Below, in pieces: positions 1 through 8,940 of a stretch of DNA of 49,835 bases (position 1 is the stretch's first letter; each line of letters starts with the position of its first letter). The stretch is from a virus. The DNA lies in the IMG/VR virus record IMGVR_UViG_3300032116_015097, positions 1-49,835 of that record; one strand, 5' to 3'. Both the position numbers and the translations under genes were made by a program. The notes beneath the pieces are model-generated. The model searched no databases. It saw only the letters and a list, made by a program, of their open reading frames with translations, and was not told where the DNA came from.

Positions 1-3000
1 CCAGAACAGTTCCCCAGAGGGCGATTTGTTGAGTTATTCCTGAAAGGGTGAAGTACATCACGGTTGCGCCAGCAAGCGTGAAGCCAGAACTCAAAATTCC
101 ATACCAGAACTTCTTAATAAAATTCATCCAGTCCATTACTTTCACTCCATCTTTTAACTTGTAAATAGATATGGCTTTTATCCAATCAGGGCCTTCACCC
201 TCAATCGCGCCACCCTCTTCCTCCTCCTCTTCTTTCCGAGCGGCAATGTCTTGCTTCGCGGAAGGAGTAGGACTAGACGACGAGCCAGGGATACCGCCTG
301 CGGCGGCAGCCAGCGCAACTGTATTAGTTACTAAGTTTACCGCAATTACGCTTCTTCTAGTCCCAACATCAATGGTTGAGCCAGTCGCCACATAGTTGTC
401 AAACACCCCAGCGAACACATTTATCTCTTCCTCAAATGATTCTCGCACCTCAGTAGGGGCGTCCTGCACGGCGTCAACGATTGCCGCTGCCTCGGTTAAA
501 GAAAGTTCCTCTACTGGTACGGATGCAAAAATTTCAGTTGCTTGCTCAGCGCTGATGTTTTGGATAACCGCAGCACTCGTGGCGAGTTCTGTAGCAACTT
601 CGTCGCTTATTTCCTCTTCAAGGATTGCATCAACTACTGCCTCAACTTGAGACTCGTCAATAACTCCGCTATCAAGAACATCAATAAGCATTGATACCGC
701 TTCTTCCGTTACTCCGTCTGAAAGAAGTGCTTCGGTAACAGCAGCGACTTCCTCGTCGGTGGCCCCATCGGCAAATGTTTCGGAAAGGATTGCAACAACT
801 TCAGATGGTGAAGCATCTTCAAAGACAGCAGACAGAATTGCCACCACCTCTTCAGAAGTTGCATCATCAAATACCGCTTCAAGAACGGCTCCTACCTCTT
901 CTGCCGAAGCGCCATCTATGGCTTCAAACACAGCATCTGCCATTTCCTCTGCAGAAGCGTCGTCTGGGAGGCTGTCAATGATGATTAAAACTTCTTCTGA
1001 TTCAGGGGTAGACTCTTCTGATGGACCTGATTCTGTTTCCGTTTCTGTTTCTGATGGCACTGTTTCATCTGTCGTATCTGGCAGTGTCTCTTCTGTTGCT
1101 GTTTCTTCAGGCAGCGTCTCTACTGTTTCTGGGGTGGTGTCTTCTGGGACTGTGGTCGCTGGCTCAGGCGATACAGGGACGACAACTACCACTGGCTCTG
1201 TGGATTCTGTCGGTGCTTCCGTCGTTGGTGTTGTTGAAGTACTTGTAGGGATTGAACTACTTGCTGGCACTGAACTGCTGGTGGTCGTAGTGCTTGAAGA
1301 AACACCAACCTGAATAGACACAGTGTTTGAATTAACTGAATACTTTGAGAATGTGTCGTTATCGGAACGAATGTAGAACGGGAATGTTTCTCCTGGTTCA
1401 CCAAATGAATATATGGTTGAGTAAGGTATTTCAATAGATGTATTTAAGGCATTCGCGCCACCAACATTTCCTGTCGCGATTCCGCCGCCACCAAGACTCC
1501 CAGACCAACCAATTGCATAACGCTCAGGAAGGTATCCGCCAGATGTTGGAGCGTCCCAATCAAGCAGGATTCCAGAACCAGTATCAGTTGCAGTTAAATT
1601 AGATGGTGCGCCAATCGTGTCTGGAAATGTATTGGCACTTTGTGTAAACACTGTTCCAGTTGTATATGGGCGAGCAGTTCCCTCAACCTGGGTCGTTCCA
1701 TTCCATTGATAGTGACGAATCCAAACACCTGAAGCATCCCAGGAGTTGCCGGTTACTGTTGACCAACTTTGGTTCTTTTGACCATTATTGTATGTGTCGT
1801 CAAGATAAATAGCGATTGCATTTGTTGTGAATGTATTGCCACTAATGAGACGGTTGTCGGTTCCCATGTTGAAAGTCGGTGGAATCCAGCCGTTGTGATA
1901 AACACCAATTCCATTGTTTGTAAATGTGGAATTTAGAACCTGCCCACGATTTAGTCCTTGGATGTTTACTGCATAAGAGTTATTTGTAAATGTTGAGTTC
2001 TGCACTTTTGTAAAGCGCTGGGTATTGATACCAGAACCGTTATTGCTAAATACGCAATTATTTACATATGTTTTGTTTTGGAAAGCAGAATCCGTTTGGT
2101 CTGCCCATGTTGTAACTCCAGCAGGAAGTTGTGGGGTTGAGCCGTGGTCTCCACCAATACCAATACTTAGGTAGTCAAATGTACAGTTGGTATATGTTGC
2201 TGTTGATCCAGCAGCATTATTCCAAACAGCACTACCACCAGTCATTGCTGTGAATCTAATGTTTGTTGCAACAACCGTTCCTTGGGAGTTGTAAATAAGA
2301 CCACCGTAAACATTTTGCCCTTGTTTAAGGGTCATGTCAGAGACCGTAAGGCTCTTGCCAGATGGAACGTTAAATATTCGGTACAGGTTATTTCCATCAA
2401 TTATGGTTTGCGTTCTTCCGTTACCAGTAATTGTCACATTTTGAGTTATCTGTGGCAGTGCGCTAGCCAGAGTTATCGTTCCATCAACGCTAAATGTGAT
2501 TGAGTCGTATATACCGCCAGCAGTAGCGTTTGCTTGAGTTATTGCCCAACGAAGAGTCCCGTTTGCGGTCGTATCTTCAAGGCTTGTTACCACTAGGGAT
2601 GTTGGTGCAGGGATGTCATTAGGGACAAACGAAAGAGTTGAACCATACGCCGAACCTGAAGCATTGGTTACTTTTAGCCTGAAGTAATAAGTGGTTGAGC
2701 CAGTCAAGCCAGAAACAACAGTCGATACAGTTGAAAGCGAAGTTCCAGTAAATGTTCCAGATACCGGAATGTCAACGACAGTTCCAGAGAAGTCAGCCGT
2801 AGTGCTGTACTGGAATACTGCTGTTGAACTAAATCCATTAGGGTTTAACGTTCCAGAAAGTGTTACAGGGCCGTCATCAACAGTTACTGTTGGTTCCTCT
2901 GATGAAACTATTGGTGCAGTAGCAGCAAGTGTGTCAAAGTCAAATACAGCAGACTCTGTTGTTCCAGTTTCGTTAGTTGCAACAATCTTTGCGTAGTAGG

Positions 3001-4195
3001 TTTGGCTTGGATCAAGACCAGTAATTTCTGCACTGGCTGCTAATTCATCGGAGCCCGTGAAAGTTCCCATTGATACTGAACTAGAAGTAGTAAAGCTTGA
3101 GTCAGTTGAGTAAACAAGTTCTGCTGTAGTCGAGAACCCCTTGGGGTTCACTGTTGATGCAACGGTTGCAGAGGTCTGTCCAATGCCGCTTACTACTGGT
3201 GCGCCTAGAACTGGAGCGTTATTTCCATCAGCTGAAAGCACATAGCTAATACGAAAAGAAGTTGATGCACCAGCACCAAGTGTTGGAACATTTAGTGCTA
3301 CGTAGATTCCAGCGTCGGCGTATATTTCTCCAATATTGCCAAGGTACGCTCCGCTTGTTGCAAGAGTGTTTCCAGCATTCCAAATGTCTGCAGGGTCTGG
3401 AGAAGAGAATCCACCAGTTTGTCTGGCTACACGAGCACGAGCATCAAATGATTGTAGAGCGATGAATGCACCGTTACCCCATCTTGCTGTTGCTTGCGCT
3501 TCTGCTCCTTGACCAGTTACGGCATTGCATGATTGAAAAGTTGTTGTATTACCAGTACTACCTGCACATGTCATTGAGCCAGAACCAGTTGCATTGTCTG
3601 GGTCAAATCCACGACCAAAGAAAACATCGCTAATCGCAGAGCTAGTTGTGTTGGTGAGAGTAACGTCGGTATGGAGTGCTTGCCCTGCTGTTGGCACACA
3701 ATACCTTTGGGAAACGCTTACGCCGTTATAGGGACTTGCGCTGCTCCAAGATACACACTGAGAGGAGCCAGAGTTTTGGATGTCTGAAACTGCACCTGCG
3801 ATACCTGTTTGGCCATTGTCATTTTTGCCTACGCTCCCAGCAACCTTCATTTGCCAGCCTTCAAACGGTGAGCCAGGGCAGAAGAAGTCTCCGTCATCTG
3901 TAGTGACGCCCCAGCCGTCCATTTCTCTGTCAACGCGAAAGCCAAGACAGTTTGATGGGTTCTGGTTGAATCCAGAGGGAACACTCGTAGAGCCAAAAGC
4001 TCCGTTTGCTCGCACACCAACTTCAGCAAACTCGCCCTGCAGGAATGCCTGGTCCCCAGAAATCTTCGTATTTGTAGAAAATGTGGCTTGAGCAGGACCA
4101 GACGGCGGAACAAAAGATCCTATTAAAAATAGAGGAACAAAAATCCATGCTGCCTTACGCGTAAAAGCGTAGCGTAATCTATTAAGTATATTCAA
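1..4195 (-). CDS. Large secreted adhesin-like surface protein (3' end outside window)
   Basis: The frame is open from a TTG at 4195-4193 to the left edge, about 1398 codons without a stop. The TTG has an AAGGGG ribosome site 7 bases upstream; I see no better ATG. Residues 1-36 form a signal peptide (basic start, hydrophobic core, cleavage after AQA). Then come an unassigned domain, two Fn3-like domains (about 327-525), a right-handed beta-helix (about 535-835) that begins with the LRWAITQAN motif and has NSTFTNN-type turns, a third Fn3-like domain (about 858-958) and a Ser/Thr/Pro/Glu stalk (about 965-1070). These are followed by about ten 16-18-residue helical repeats (A-S-x-E-E-V pattern, about 1070-1255) and hydrophobic segments near 1340-1398. 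Inference: an envelope-anchored adhesin or surface-exclusion protein. GC is higher than in its neighbours. Codon 1320 is an in-frame CGG (236-238) that must be read without a shift. Confidence 0.8.
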   Translation of the reverse strand, partial: MNILNRLRYAFTRKAAWIFVPLFLIGSFVPPSGPAQATFSTNTKISGDQAFLQGEFAEVGVRANGAFGSTSVPSGFNQNPSNCLGFRVDREMDGWGVTTDDGDFFCPGSPFEGWQMKVAGSVGKNDNGQTGIAGAVSDIQNSGSSQCVSWSSASPYNGVSVSQRYCVPTAGQALHTDVTLTNTTSSAISDVFFGRGFDPDNATGSGSMTCAGSTGNTTTFQSCNAVTGQGAEAQATARWGNGAFIALQSFDARARVARQTGGFSSPDPADIWNAGNTLATSGAYLGNIGEIYADAGIYVALNVPTLGAGASTSFRISYVLSADGNNAPVLGAPVVSGIGQTSATVASTVNPKGFSTTAELVYSTDSSFTTSSSVSMGTFTGSDELAASAEITGLDPSQTYYAKIVATNETGTTESAVFDFDTLAATAPIVSSEEPTVTVDDGPVTLSGTLNPNGFSSTAVFQYSTTADFSGTVVDIPVSGTFTGTSLSTVSTVVSGLTGSTTYYFRLKVTNASGSAYGSTLSFVPNDIPAPTSLVVTSLEDTTANGTLRWAITQANATAGGIYDSITFSVDGTITLASALPQITQNVTITGNGRTQTIIDGNNLYRIFNVPSGKSLTVSDMTLKQGQNVYGGLIYNSQGTVVATNIRFTAMTGGSAVWNNAAGSTATYTNCTFDYLSIGIGGDHGSTPQLPAGVTTWADQTDSAFQNKTYVNNCVFSNNGSGINTQRFTKVQNSTFTNNSYAVNIQGLNRGQVLNSTFTNNGIGVYHNGWIPPTFNMGTDNRLISGNTFTTNAIAIYLDDTYNNGQKNQSWSTVTGNSWDASGVWIRHYQWNGTTQVEGTARPYTTGTVFTQSANTFPDTIGAPSNLTATDTGSGILLDWDAPTSGGYLPERYAIGWSGSLGGGGIATGNVGGANALNTSIEIPYSTIYSFGEPGETFPFYIRSDNDTFSKYSVNSNTVSIQVGVSSSTTTTSSSVPASSSIPTSTSTTPTTEAPTESTEPVVVVVPVSPEPATTVPEDTTPETVETLPEETATEETLPDTTDETVPSETETETESGPSEESTPESEEVLIIIDSLPDDASAEEMADAVFEAIDGASAEEVGAVLEAVFDDATSEEVVAILSAVFEDASPSEVVAILSETFADGATDEEVAAVTEALLSDGVTEEAVSMLIDVLDSGVIDESQVEAVVDAILEEEISDEVATELATSAAVIQNISAEQATEIFASVPVEELSLTEAAAIVDAVQDAPTEVRESFEEEINVFAGVFDNYVATGSTIDVGTRRSVIAVNLVTNTVALAAAAGGIPGSSSSPTPSAKQDIAARKEEEEEEGGAIEGEGPDWIKAISIYKLKDGVKVMDWMNFIKKFWYGILSSGFTLAGATVMYFTLSGITQQIALWGTVL

Positions 4196-4248
4196 CCGAC
4201 ATCCCCTTCAGTTAGACACACCTAATAGTAACAACTGAAATAAAAAAA

Positions 4249-4275
4249 ATCCCCAACTCTAAATAAGTTGGGGAT
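4249..4275. terminator. Bidirectional intrinsic terminator
   Basis: A perfect 10-bp stem (4249-4258 with 4266-4275) has a 7-base loop. It is flanked by an A run (4242-4249) and a T run (4275-4284), so it works as a terminator on either strand. It sits between the sugar-modification island and the surface-protein gene, so the surface gene probably has its own promoter in the roughly 50 bases that remain before its start. Confidence 0.85.
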
Positions 4276-4326
4276 TTTTTTTTTACGCTACAGAGCGTCG
4301 GTTTCCGTAGACAAAGTATACCAGAA
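4276..4326. other. Short non-coding spacer
   Basis: Between the terminator and the stop of the acetyltransferase gene I see no gene and no further convincing signal. Confidence 0.5.
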
Positions 4327-4963
4327 CTAAATGTATTCTCCAAATTTTTTTATTTCTCTTCCTGGAACACCAACGACTGTAGCACCATCGCTTATATGCT
4401 CTATAACAACAGTGCCTGCTCCAAGTGTACAGTTGCTTCCTACATTTTTGAAGTTGATAATAACACTTCCTGCACCTATTGATGTAGCTTCACCAACATT
4501 CACATCTCCACAAATTCTGGCCCCAGGACTAACAGTACAGAAATCTCCTATTGAACTAGATTGGTTTATTGATGCAGCGGTGTTGATGTGTACATGCTTG
4601 CCTAAATGTACTCGTGTGGTTAAAACTGAGTAAGGGCCCATAGTTAAGCCATTCCCGTAACTGCAGTAAGTTCCTATTAAGGCTGTTTCATGTATAAGAT
4701 TCGCTGCTTGGTTGATTCTATTAATTTTTGATTCTATTTCTTTTCTTATCTTTGATGAATTAATTGCAATAGTATATTTCAAATTAGGATATTTATCCAA
4801 CAAAGAATTAATAAGAGATACACTGCCGAGTAAAGAAGAGTTTTCAACAGAAGAATTATCATCTAGATAACCTATTATATTCCAGGCCTGATACTTATCG
4901 GATGAGCATAAATACTCTAGATCCTTAGAATGACCACCAGCTCCGAATTACAACTAAGTCCAT
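4327..4963 (-). CDS. NeuD/PglD-like sugar O-acetyltransferase, read through a +1 frameshift
   Basis: The family transfers acetyl groups to sugars. The 211-residue product needs one +1 shift. The ATG at 4963 lies 5 bases after the FkbM stop and gives MDLVVI, followed by in-frame CGG (4945-4943). Skipping the C gives GAGGHSKDLEYL, the conserved N-terminal nucleotide-binding-like motif of the NeuD family, in the frame of the long downstream ORF. Residues of about 95-205 form a left-handed beta-helix of hexapeptide repeats ending in GVPGREIKK. Without the shift the zero frame stops four codons later. It is the last gene of the sugar island before the terminator, so it probably decorates the glycan made by its neighbours. 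Confidence 0.85.
4943..4945 (-). other. CGG +1 frameshift site 1 (acetyltransferase)
   Basis: The zero frame reads GTA ATT CGG AGC; the functional frame reads ATT then GGA GCT. The restored glycine is the first Gly of GAGGHSK, an invariant part of the family motif. Confidence 0.8.
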
Positions 4964-4968
4964 AAAGG

Positions 4969-5679
4969 CTACCAAGTAAAAAGGTATGATCCAAAGTTGC
5001 TGATGATGTCTTTGTTAGAAATCTGCTCACCGTTTTCAGTTAAAATATTATTAACTTTATCTAGATCTTTTACTAGTTGGCTAGTTAGTGCATCCCCGTT
5101 TGTAAAAAACGGACCATGTAGAGATAATAAAAGTGGGATTTTATAGTCTTGTAAAATTTCTGCGTAATGATTAATTAAACTAAATTCGTGTCCTTCTATA
5201 TCTATTTTTATCAGAGAAAAATCTCCCATTGATAAAAGGGCATCTAATCCAATTGTTTCTGCACTAATCCCAGTCGTATTTTTTTCAGAAACTCTTGTCA
5301 TTGAATCGCCTAAAAAGTTATTTGACTGTAAATAAACTTCCTTAACTCCTGAAGCAGCTTTGTGTATTACGTTAATATTTTTAATGGAATTTAAAGATAT
5401 ATTTTTCTGCAGTATCTTATGCGCAATTGGATCTGGCTCAACGGCTACTACATTTCTTGAAAAGAAAGAACCATATATTGCAGTTGGTCCGATCCAAGAT
5501 CCTATATCTAAATAATCTTTATCTTTTGATAAAAATCTATCTAAAAAATTGAAGGTGCCCGGTTCCCAGGAAGAATACTTTTCTGACCAAAAATTATAAC
5601 CTATATCTTGATGTAGCTCTTTACTGTCTTCTACAGTAAATGATACGTTATTTTTACTTACCAATAAATTATTAGTCAT
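4969..5679 (-). CDS. FkbM-family SAM-dependent methyltransferase
   Basis: 236 residues. The FkbM pattern is clear: a SAM-binding glycine loop region DIGSWIGPTAIYG (about 57-69), the acidic strand VVAVEPDP (about 76-83) and the family signature LIKIDIEGHE (about 156-165). The family methylates hydroxyls of sugars and related small molecules. The start overlaps the stop of the upstream glycosyltransferase by one base (TAATG), which points to translational coupling. The 5-base gap to the next start supports one operon with the acetyltransferase. Substrate is unknown; a sugar on the virion or the host surface is the simplest inference. Confidence 0.85.
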   Translation of the reverse strand: MTNNLLVSKNNVSFTVEDSKELHQDIGYNFWSEKYSSWEPGTFNFLDRFLSKDKDYLDIGSWIGPTAIYGSFFSRNVVAVEPDPIAHKILQKNISLNSIKNINVIHKAASGVKEVYLQSNNFLGDSMTRVSEKNTTGISAETIGLDALLSMGDFSLIKIDIEGHEFSLINHYAEILQDYKIPLLLSLHGPFFTNGDALTSQLVKDLDKVNNILTENGEQISNKDIISNFGSYLFTW

Positions 5680-6335
5680 TACAAAAACCAGTCTTCACTT
5701 CTTCTTCCACCAATGTGTGTAACTATTGGCTTATCATATATGTCGCCGTAAAAACCAAATCTGTATTCTTTATTTAGAGAATGAACCTTTGAAGTAAATT
5801 CAGACTCTCCGCCATGATCTGGCCAACCAATTTTTACTGTTGACATAGGGTAAATGCATGGGTTTAGTGTAAATAAACGACCATGTTCAAACCAACCATT
5901 TTTTTGGTGGTAATCCTCAAGATGTTGAAAAACAAATCCTCCAACCTGTTCTTCTGGTGGATTTACCGGTGCTCTAACCATAGCCATTTGTACCAAATAA
6001 GTATTTTCTAAAAGAATATTTATCATGTGATCAATATTGATTGATGTGTTAAATAAAAAATCATCCTCTAAATGGAAAATGTATTGAGTTTCTTGAGAAA
6101 CTGAATCCCACGCAGATTGGACAGCTCCAGCTAATCCTCTTCTTTGTTCATGGGAAACAACTTTAAATTTTGGAAAACGGCTTACTAAAAAGTTATGATA
6201 CCTTATATCTCCTGAATCATTTATTATAATTCTTTCAACAAAAGGATATGATACAGTTGAATCAAACTGGTCAATAGTTCTCTGAATACAATCTTGTCTA
6301 CCATCTGTTATTACAACTAAAGAAACTCTATGCAT
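5679..6335 (-). CDS. Glycosyltransferase, GT-A/GT2-like
   Basis: 218 residues. It starts with a beta-strand VSLVVITDGR, as GT-A enzymes do, has IIINDSGD near residue 37-44 and a metal-binding-type LEDDF motif near residue 90, which stands where the DxD motif of GT2 enzymes sits. The C-terminal half lacks the usual long GT2 extension, so it is a minimal catalytic domain. It overlaps both neighbours by a few bases. Donor and acceptor sugars cannot be read from the sequence. Confidence 0.75.
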   Translation of the reverse strand: MHRVSLVVITDGRQDCIQRTIDQFDSTVSYPFVERIIINDSGDIRYHNFLVSRFPKFKVVSHEQRRGLAGAVQSAWDSVSQETQYIFHLEDDFLFNTSINIDHMINILLENTYLVQMAMVRAPVNPPEEQVGGFVFQHLEDYHQKNGWFEHGRLFTLNPCIYPMSTVKIGWPDHGGESEFTSKVHSLNKEYRFGFYGDIYDKPIVTHIGGRRSEDWFL

Positions 6336-7215
6336 GGGGTAACCCCACTAAAGGAGCTGGATCATTTATTAATGATCCAGTATTGCCAGTGACTAATATA
6401 TTTTTATGGAAATAATCTTCCAATCCTTTAGTTCCATAAGCTTCATAAATTTTAAAGTGCTCTGCCCAAGCTGCCCCATTGTATAAGTCAGCACCTGGAC
6501 CTAAAGCTCTGCACGATTCATAAGCGTTTAATATTTTTCTCATGAAATGATCAAGTGATCTCCATTGAAAGTGTCTAATTTGGACAGTCTGTGGACCAAA
6601 GACAATTTTGTCATCACCATAATCATCTATAGCAACTTTAGCACCAGCATTGAAACCAGCACCGTTGTAATTAACTAAATGGTTCCCATTAGAAATCGAA
6701 ACAAATCTATCTGATGGTCTAAATCTAAACGCACTTTTATGATTAGTCGGTAGGTTCCATTTCCAAACCATGGAATGGAATGGGGATTCACCAATGGGAT
6801 CAAATTCTGTTATAGAATGGTTTGTATATAGAGTTCTATACACATCATAATTTTGATTGTCAAGATCTATAAAAGCTTGCTTTAAAGAACTATTTGGGGA
6901 ATACCAAATCTCATCTATATCAAATGGGATAATCCATTGCGCCCCATTTTTTCTAGCCATTTCTCCTAGCGTAGTCATCTTCTGAGACTGAGTATATGCC
7001 AATACATTGTCTTCTAAAAGAATTACTTCTATATTTGGATAAGCTTTATTTATTTTTTCTTTGGCGGCTTCCATTTTATCTAAGGTATTATCTTTAGATA
7101 AATTATTTGCGACAATTAAACCATCAATTCCATTTGCTGCCAAATGGCACATAGTGTGCTCAATAATGTCACCCTCATCTTTAGCCATAGCTATGGCCCA
7201 TAGGTTAATTGTCAT
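6328..7215 (-). CDS. Glycosyltransferase family 2-like protein
   Basis: 295 residues. It opens with LWAIAMAKDEGDIIEHT, typical of the Glyco_tranf_2_4 group, which works on activated sugars with a metal-bound DxD. The matching motif is PFDIDEIWY (about residue 97-105). The later part has several aromatic and histidine-rich stretches (QIRHFQWRS). It overlaps the next gene by 8 bases and the previous one by 4, so it is co-translated with the other transferases. It probably adds a sugar to the same glycan. Confidence 0.78.
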   Translation of the reverse strand: MTINLWAIAMAKDEGDIIEHTMCHLAANGIDGLIVANNLSKDNTLDKMEAAKEKINKAYPNIEVILLEDNVLAYTQSQKMTTLGEMARKNGAQWIIPFDIDEIWYSPNSSLKQAFIDLDNQNYDVYRTLYTNHSITEFDPIGESPFHSMVWKWNLPTNHKSAFRFRPSDRFVSISNGNHLVNYNGAGFNAGAKVAIDDYGDDKIVFGPQTVQIRHFQWRSLDHFMRKILNAYESCRALGPGADLYNGAAWAEHFKIYEAYGTKGLEDYFHKNILVTGNTGSLINDPAPLVGLPHA

Positions 7216-7934
7216 ATTAATTTTGTTCCTCCGTCTGGATTTAAATTATTGGCCATATTCCATTGAACAGATTTTTCTCTATAGACTTTAGCTTGAAGAG
7301 GCTGTACATAATTAATTGGATAAAATATGAATCCATTTTTTTCAAGTCTATCAAAAAAACCTGCGTCTGCTCCACTCCACCACCAAGGACTATCATCCCA
7401 ACCACCAACTACATCGAAAGACTTTCTTGTAGTCATAACTTGATTGTGATCAAGCTTATCCGCTCCTCTAACAAGAGGGGTACCAAAAAAACGAACACCC
7501 ACACCAGGTGCACCTCCACCATCTATATTTCCATCAATATCTCTGATGTGTTGCGCACAAAAACAAACATCGTAGGAGTATTTTTCAGCCGTTTCTACAA
7601 GCTTTTCCAGCATCTCGGGGTAGTAGTAGTCGTCATCAGCTAAGTAGCAAATATACTTACCACCTGAGTATTCTTTAACGGCCTTGTTTATTTGTGTAGC
7701 ATAGCGCGCTGTCTTTAAGCGGTCTTCATCTTTAACAAAAGAATTAAAAAACTTTACATTTTTAATGTCCTGATACTTCGCAATAACTTCAAATACTTTA
7801 ACATTATCTGAGTTGTCATCTGCAATAATTAATTCATAATTATCATATGTTTGAGATAAAACAGATTTAATTGCCTTTTCTAAAAAGGCAGGCTTATTAT
7901 AACTTGTTAGAATAACAGAAACTTTTGGGTTCAT
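7212..7934 (-). CDS. Glycosyltransferase family 2
   Basis: 240 residues. The GT2 nucleotide-binding start VSVILTSYNKPAFLEKAI (residues 5-22), IIADDNSDN (about 35-43) and the catalytic-site region YLADDDYYYPEM (about 97-108) are plain. It is cytoplasmic, with no membrane segment. It overlaps the dioxygenase gene upstream by 4 bases (ATGA type) and the transferase downstream by 4. Of the three transferases in the island this is the most canonical. Confidence 0.88.
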   Translation of the reverse strand: MNPKVSVILTSYNKPAFLEKAIKSVLSQTYDNYELIIADDNSDNVKVFEVIAKYQDIKNVKFFNSFVKDEDRLKTARYATQINKAVKEYSGGKYICYLADDDYYYPEMLEKLVETAEKYSYDVCFCAQHIRDIDGNIDGGGAPGVGVRFFGTPLVRGADKLDHNQVMTTRKSFDVVGGWDDSPWWWSGADAGFFDRLEKNGFIFYPINYVQPLQAKVYREKSVQWNMANNLNPDGGTKLI

Positions 7935-8722
7935 TGGTTAACCATATCTTTTAGTTCTACATTAATAATATTATTATACATCAAAAAATCTTTTGGTGGC
8001 AAAGTTTTACGCACTAGTAATCTTTGCAGCCACCTATCTGTTCCATCATATCTTGCCTTAAATGGTTTTCTACCATGAACAGCCTTATGATTATTGATTA
8101 GTAAAAGATCTCCAGTTTTTAAAATTACTTCTTTTGTTGCAAAAGAAATTGCTTTTCTCAAAAAAGATAAAGCTTCAGCCGCATCTTCATTTGTGGGTCT
8201 TATGACAGTTTCGTCATATATAAAAGATAAACCATCTATTTCGTCTTCCTTAATAATTGAAACAGGTATTTCAATATCTTCTTCGCCATTAGTTCTAAAA
8301 CTAATGTCAACTCCAGTTACAAACCAATTTTGTTTTAGTACATCTATATATTTTTGCGGGATGTGCGTTAGGATATCATCAATTTTTGCGTAGGTTGTGG
8401 CTGCATTTGGGTCACCCCTTAAGCATAAAAGAAGTATATAGTCAGGCTTATAAGGATGGAAAGCTGTTTCCGTATGAAGGCCAAGTGTTACTTTGGATGA
8501 AGTGGATATTTGCTCAAGTTCTGTTTTATAAACAGGAAGAATATTTTGTATTAAAGATCCATTTTGTTCTTGGATATAACCAACAGGAGTTCCATAGTCT
8601 TGTCCATGCTCAACCAAAAGCTCCGCTATATGTGGTAGATAAGCAGATGGATCATTTGGACTAGATGGAGTTGGTGGAACATCTCCTAAAAAAATATTCT
8701 TTCTAATATAGACCGAACTCAT
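7931..8722 (-). CDS. Fe(II)/2-oxoglutarate-dependent oxygenase, TauD/clavaminate synthase-like
   Basis: 263 residues. The iron-binding HxE pair is in LGLHTETAFH (about 81-90) and the distal His in NNHKAVHGRKPF. The 2-oxoglutarate-binding arginine follows in LQRLLVRKT. The HxE in place of HxD and the order of motifs match the clavaminate synthase/asparagine oxygenase branch of the TauD superfamily. These enzymes hydroxylate amino acids or small molecules with O2 and 2-oxoglutarate. It overlaps the glycosyltransferase downstream and the small ORF upstream, so it belongs to the sugar-island operon. Substrate unknown. Confidence 0.82.
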   Translation of the reverse strand: MSSVYIRKNIFLGDVPPTPSSPNDPSAYLPHIAELLVEHGQDYGTPVGYIQEQNGSLIQNILPVYKTELEQISTSSKVTLGLHTETAFHPYKPDYILLLCLRGDPNAATTYAKIDDILTHIPQKYIDVLKQNWFVTGVDISFRTNGEEDIEIPVSIIKEDEIDGLSFIYDETVIRPTNEDAAEALSFLRKAISFATKEVILKTGDLLLINNHKAVHGRKPFKARYDGTDRWLQRLLVRKTLPPKDFLMYNNIINVELKDMVNQ

Positions 8723-8928
8723 GACATTAAAACCTTAAGAATCAGGAAGTGAAGTTTTTGTAAATCGTTTGGAAGCACACTGAAAACATATTCTTTTTCA
8801 AGAGTTTTTATCGTCAAACAATATACATCAACAAGTTGACCATCGGAAGTAATTGATGCGGTTTTTCCTGATATAACTACATCAGTAATCATTGGCATAA
8901 AGCCATCAAATGGACCACCCGTTTGCAT
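8719..8928 (-). CDS. Small protein of unknown function
   Basis: 69 residues, not recognised. It is predicted mostly beta, with alternating hydrophobic strands (ITDVVISGKTASITSDG), and has no signal peptide or metal motif. It sits between the two Fe/2OG oxygenases, overlapping the start of one by 4 bases and following the other after 12 bases. It may assist one of them, but nothing in it proves this. Confidence 0.6.
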   Translation of the reverse strand: MQTGGPFDGFMPMITDVVISGKTASITSDGQLVDVYCLTIKTLEKEYVFSVLPNDLQKLHFLILKVLMS

Positions 8929-8940
8929 TAGATAATTATA

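Noticed and set aside
236-238. CGG in the surface protein as a ninth shift site
   Set aside because: The +1 frame reaches a stop after about 20 codons and would remove the hydrophobic C-terminus, whereas the zero frame stays open.
171-4091. Many plus-strand ORFs rich in Ser/Thr/Val opposite the surface protein
   Set aside because: They run antisense to a continuous 1398-codon minus frame with domains and a signal peptide, and have no ribosome sites or conserved motifs.
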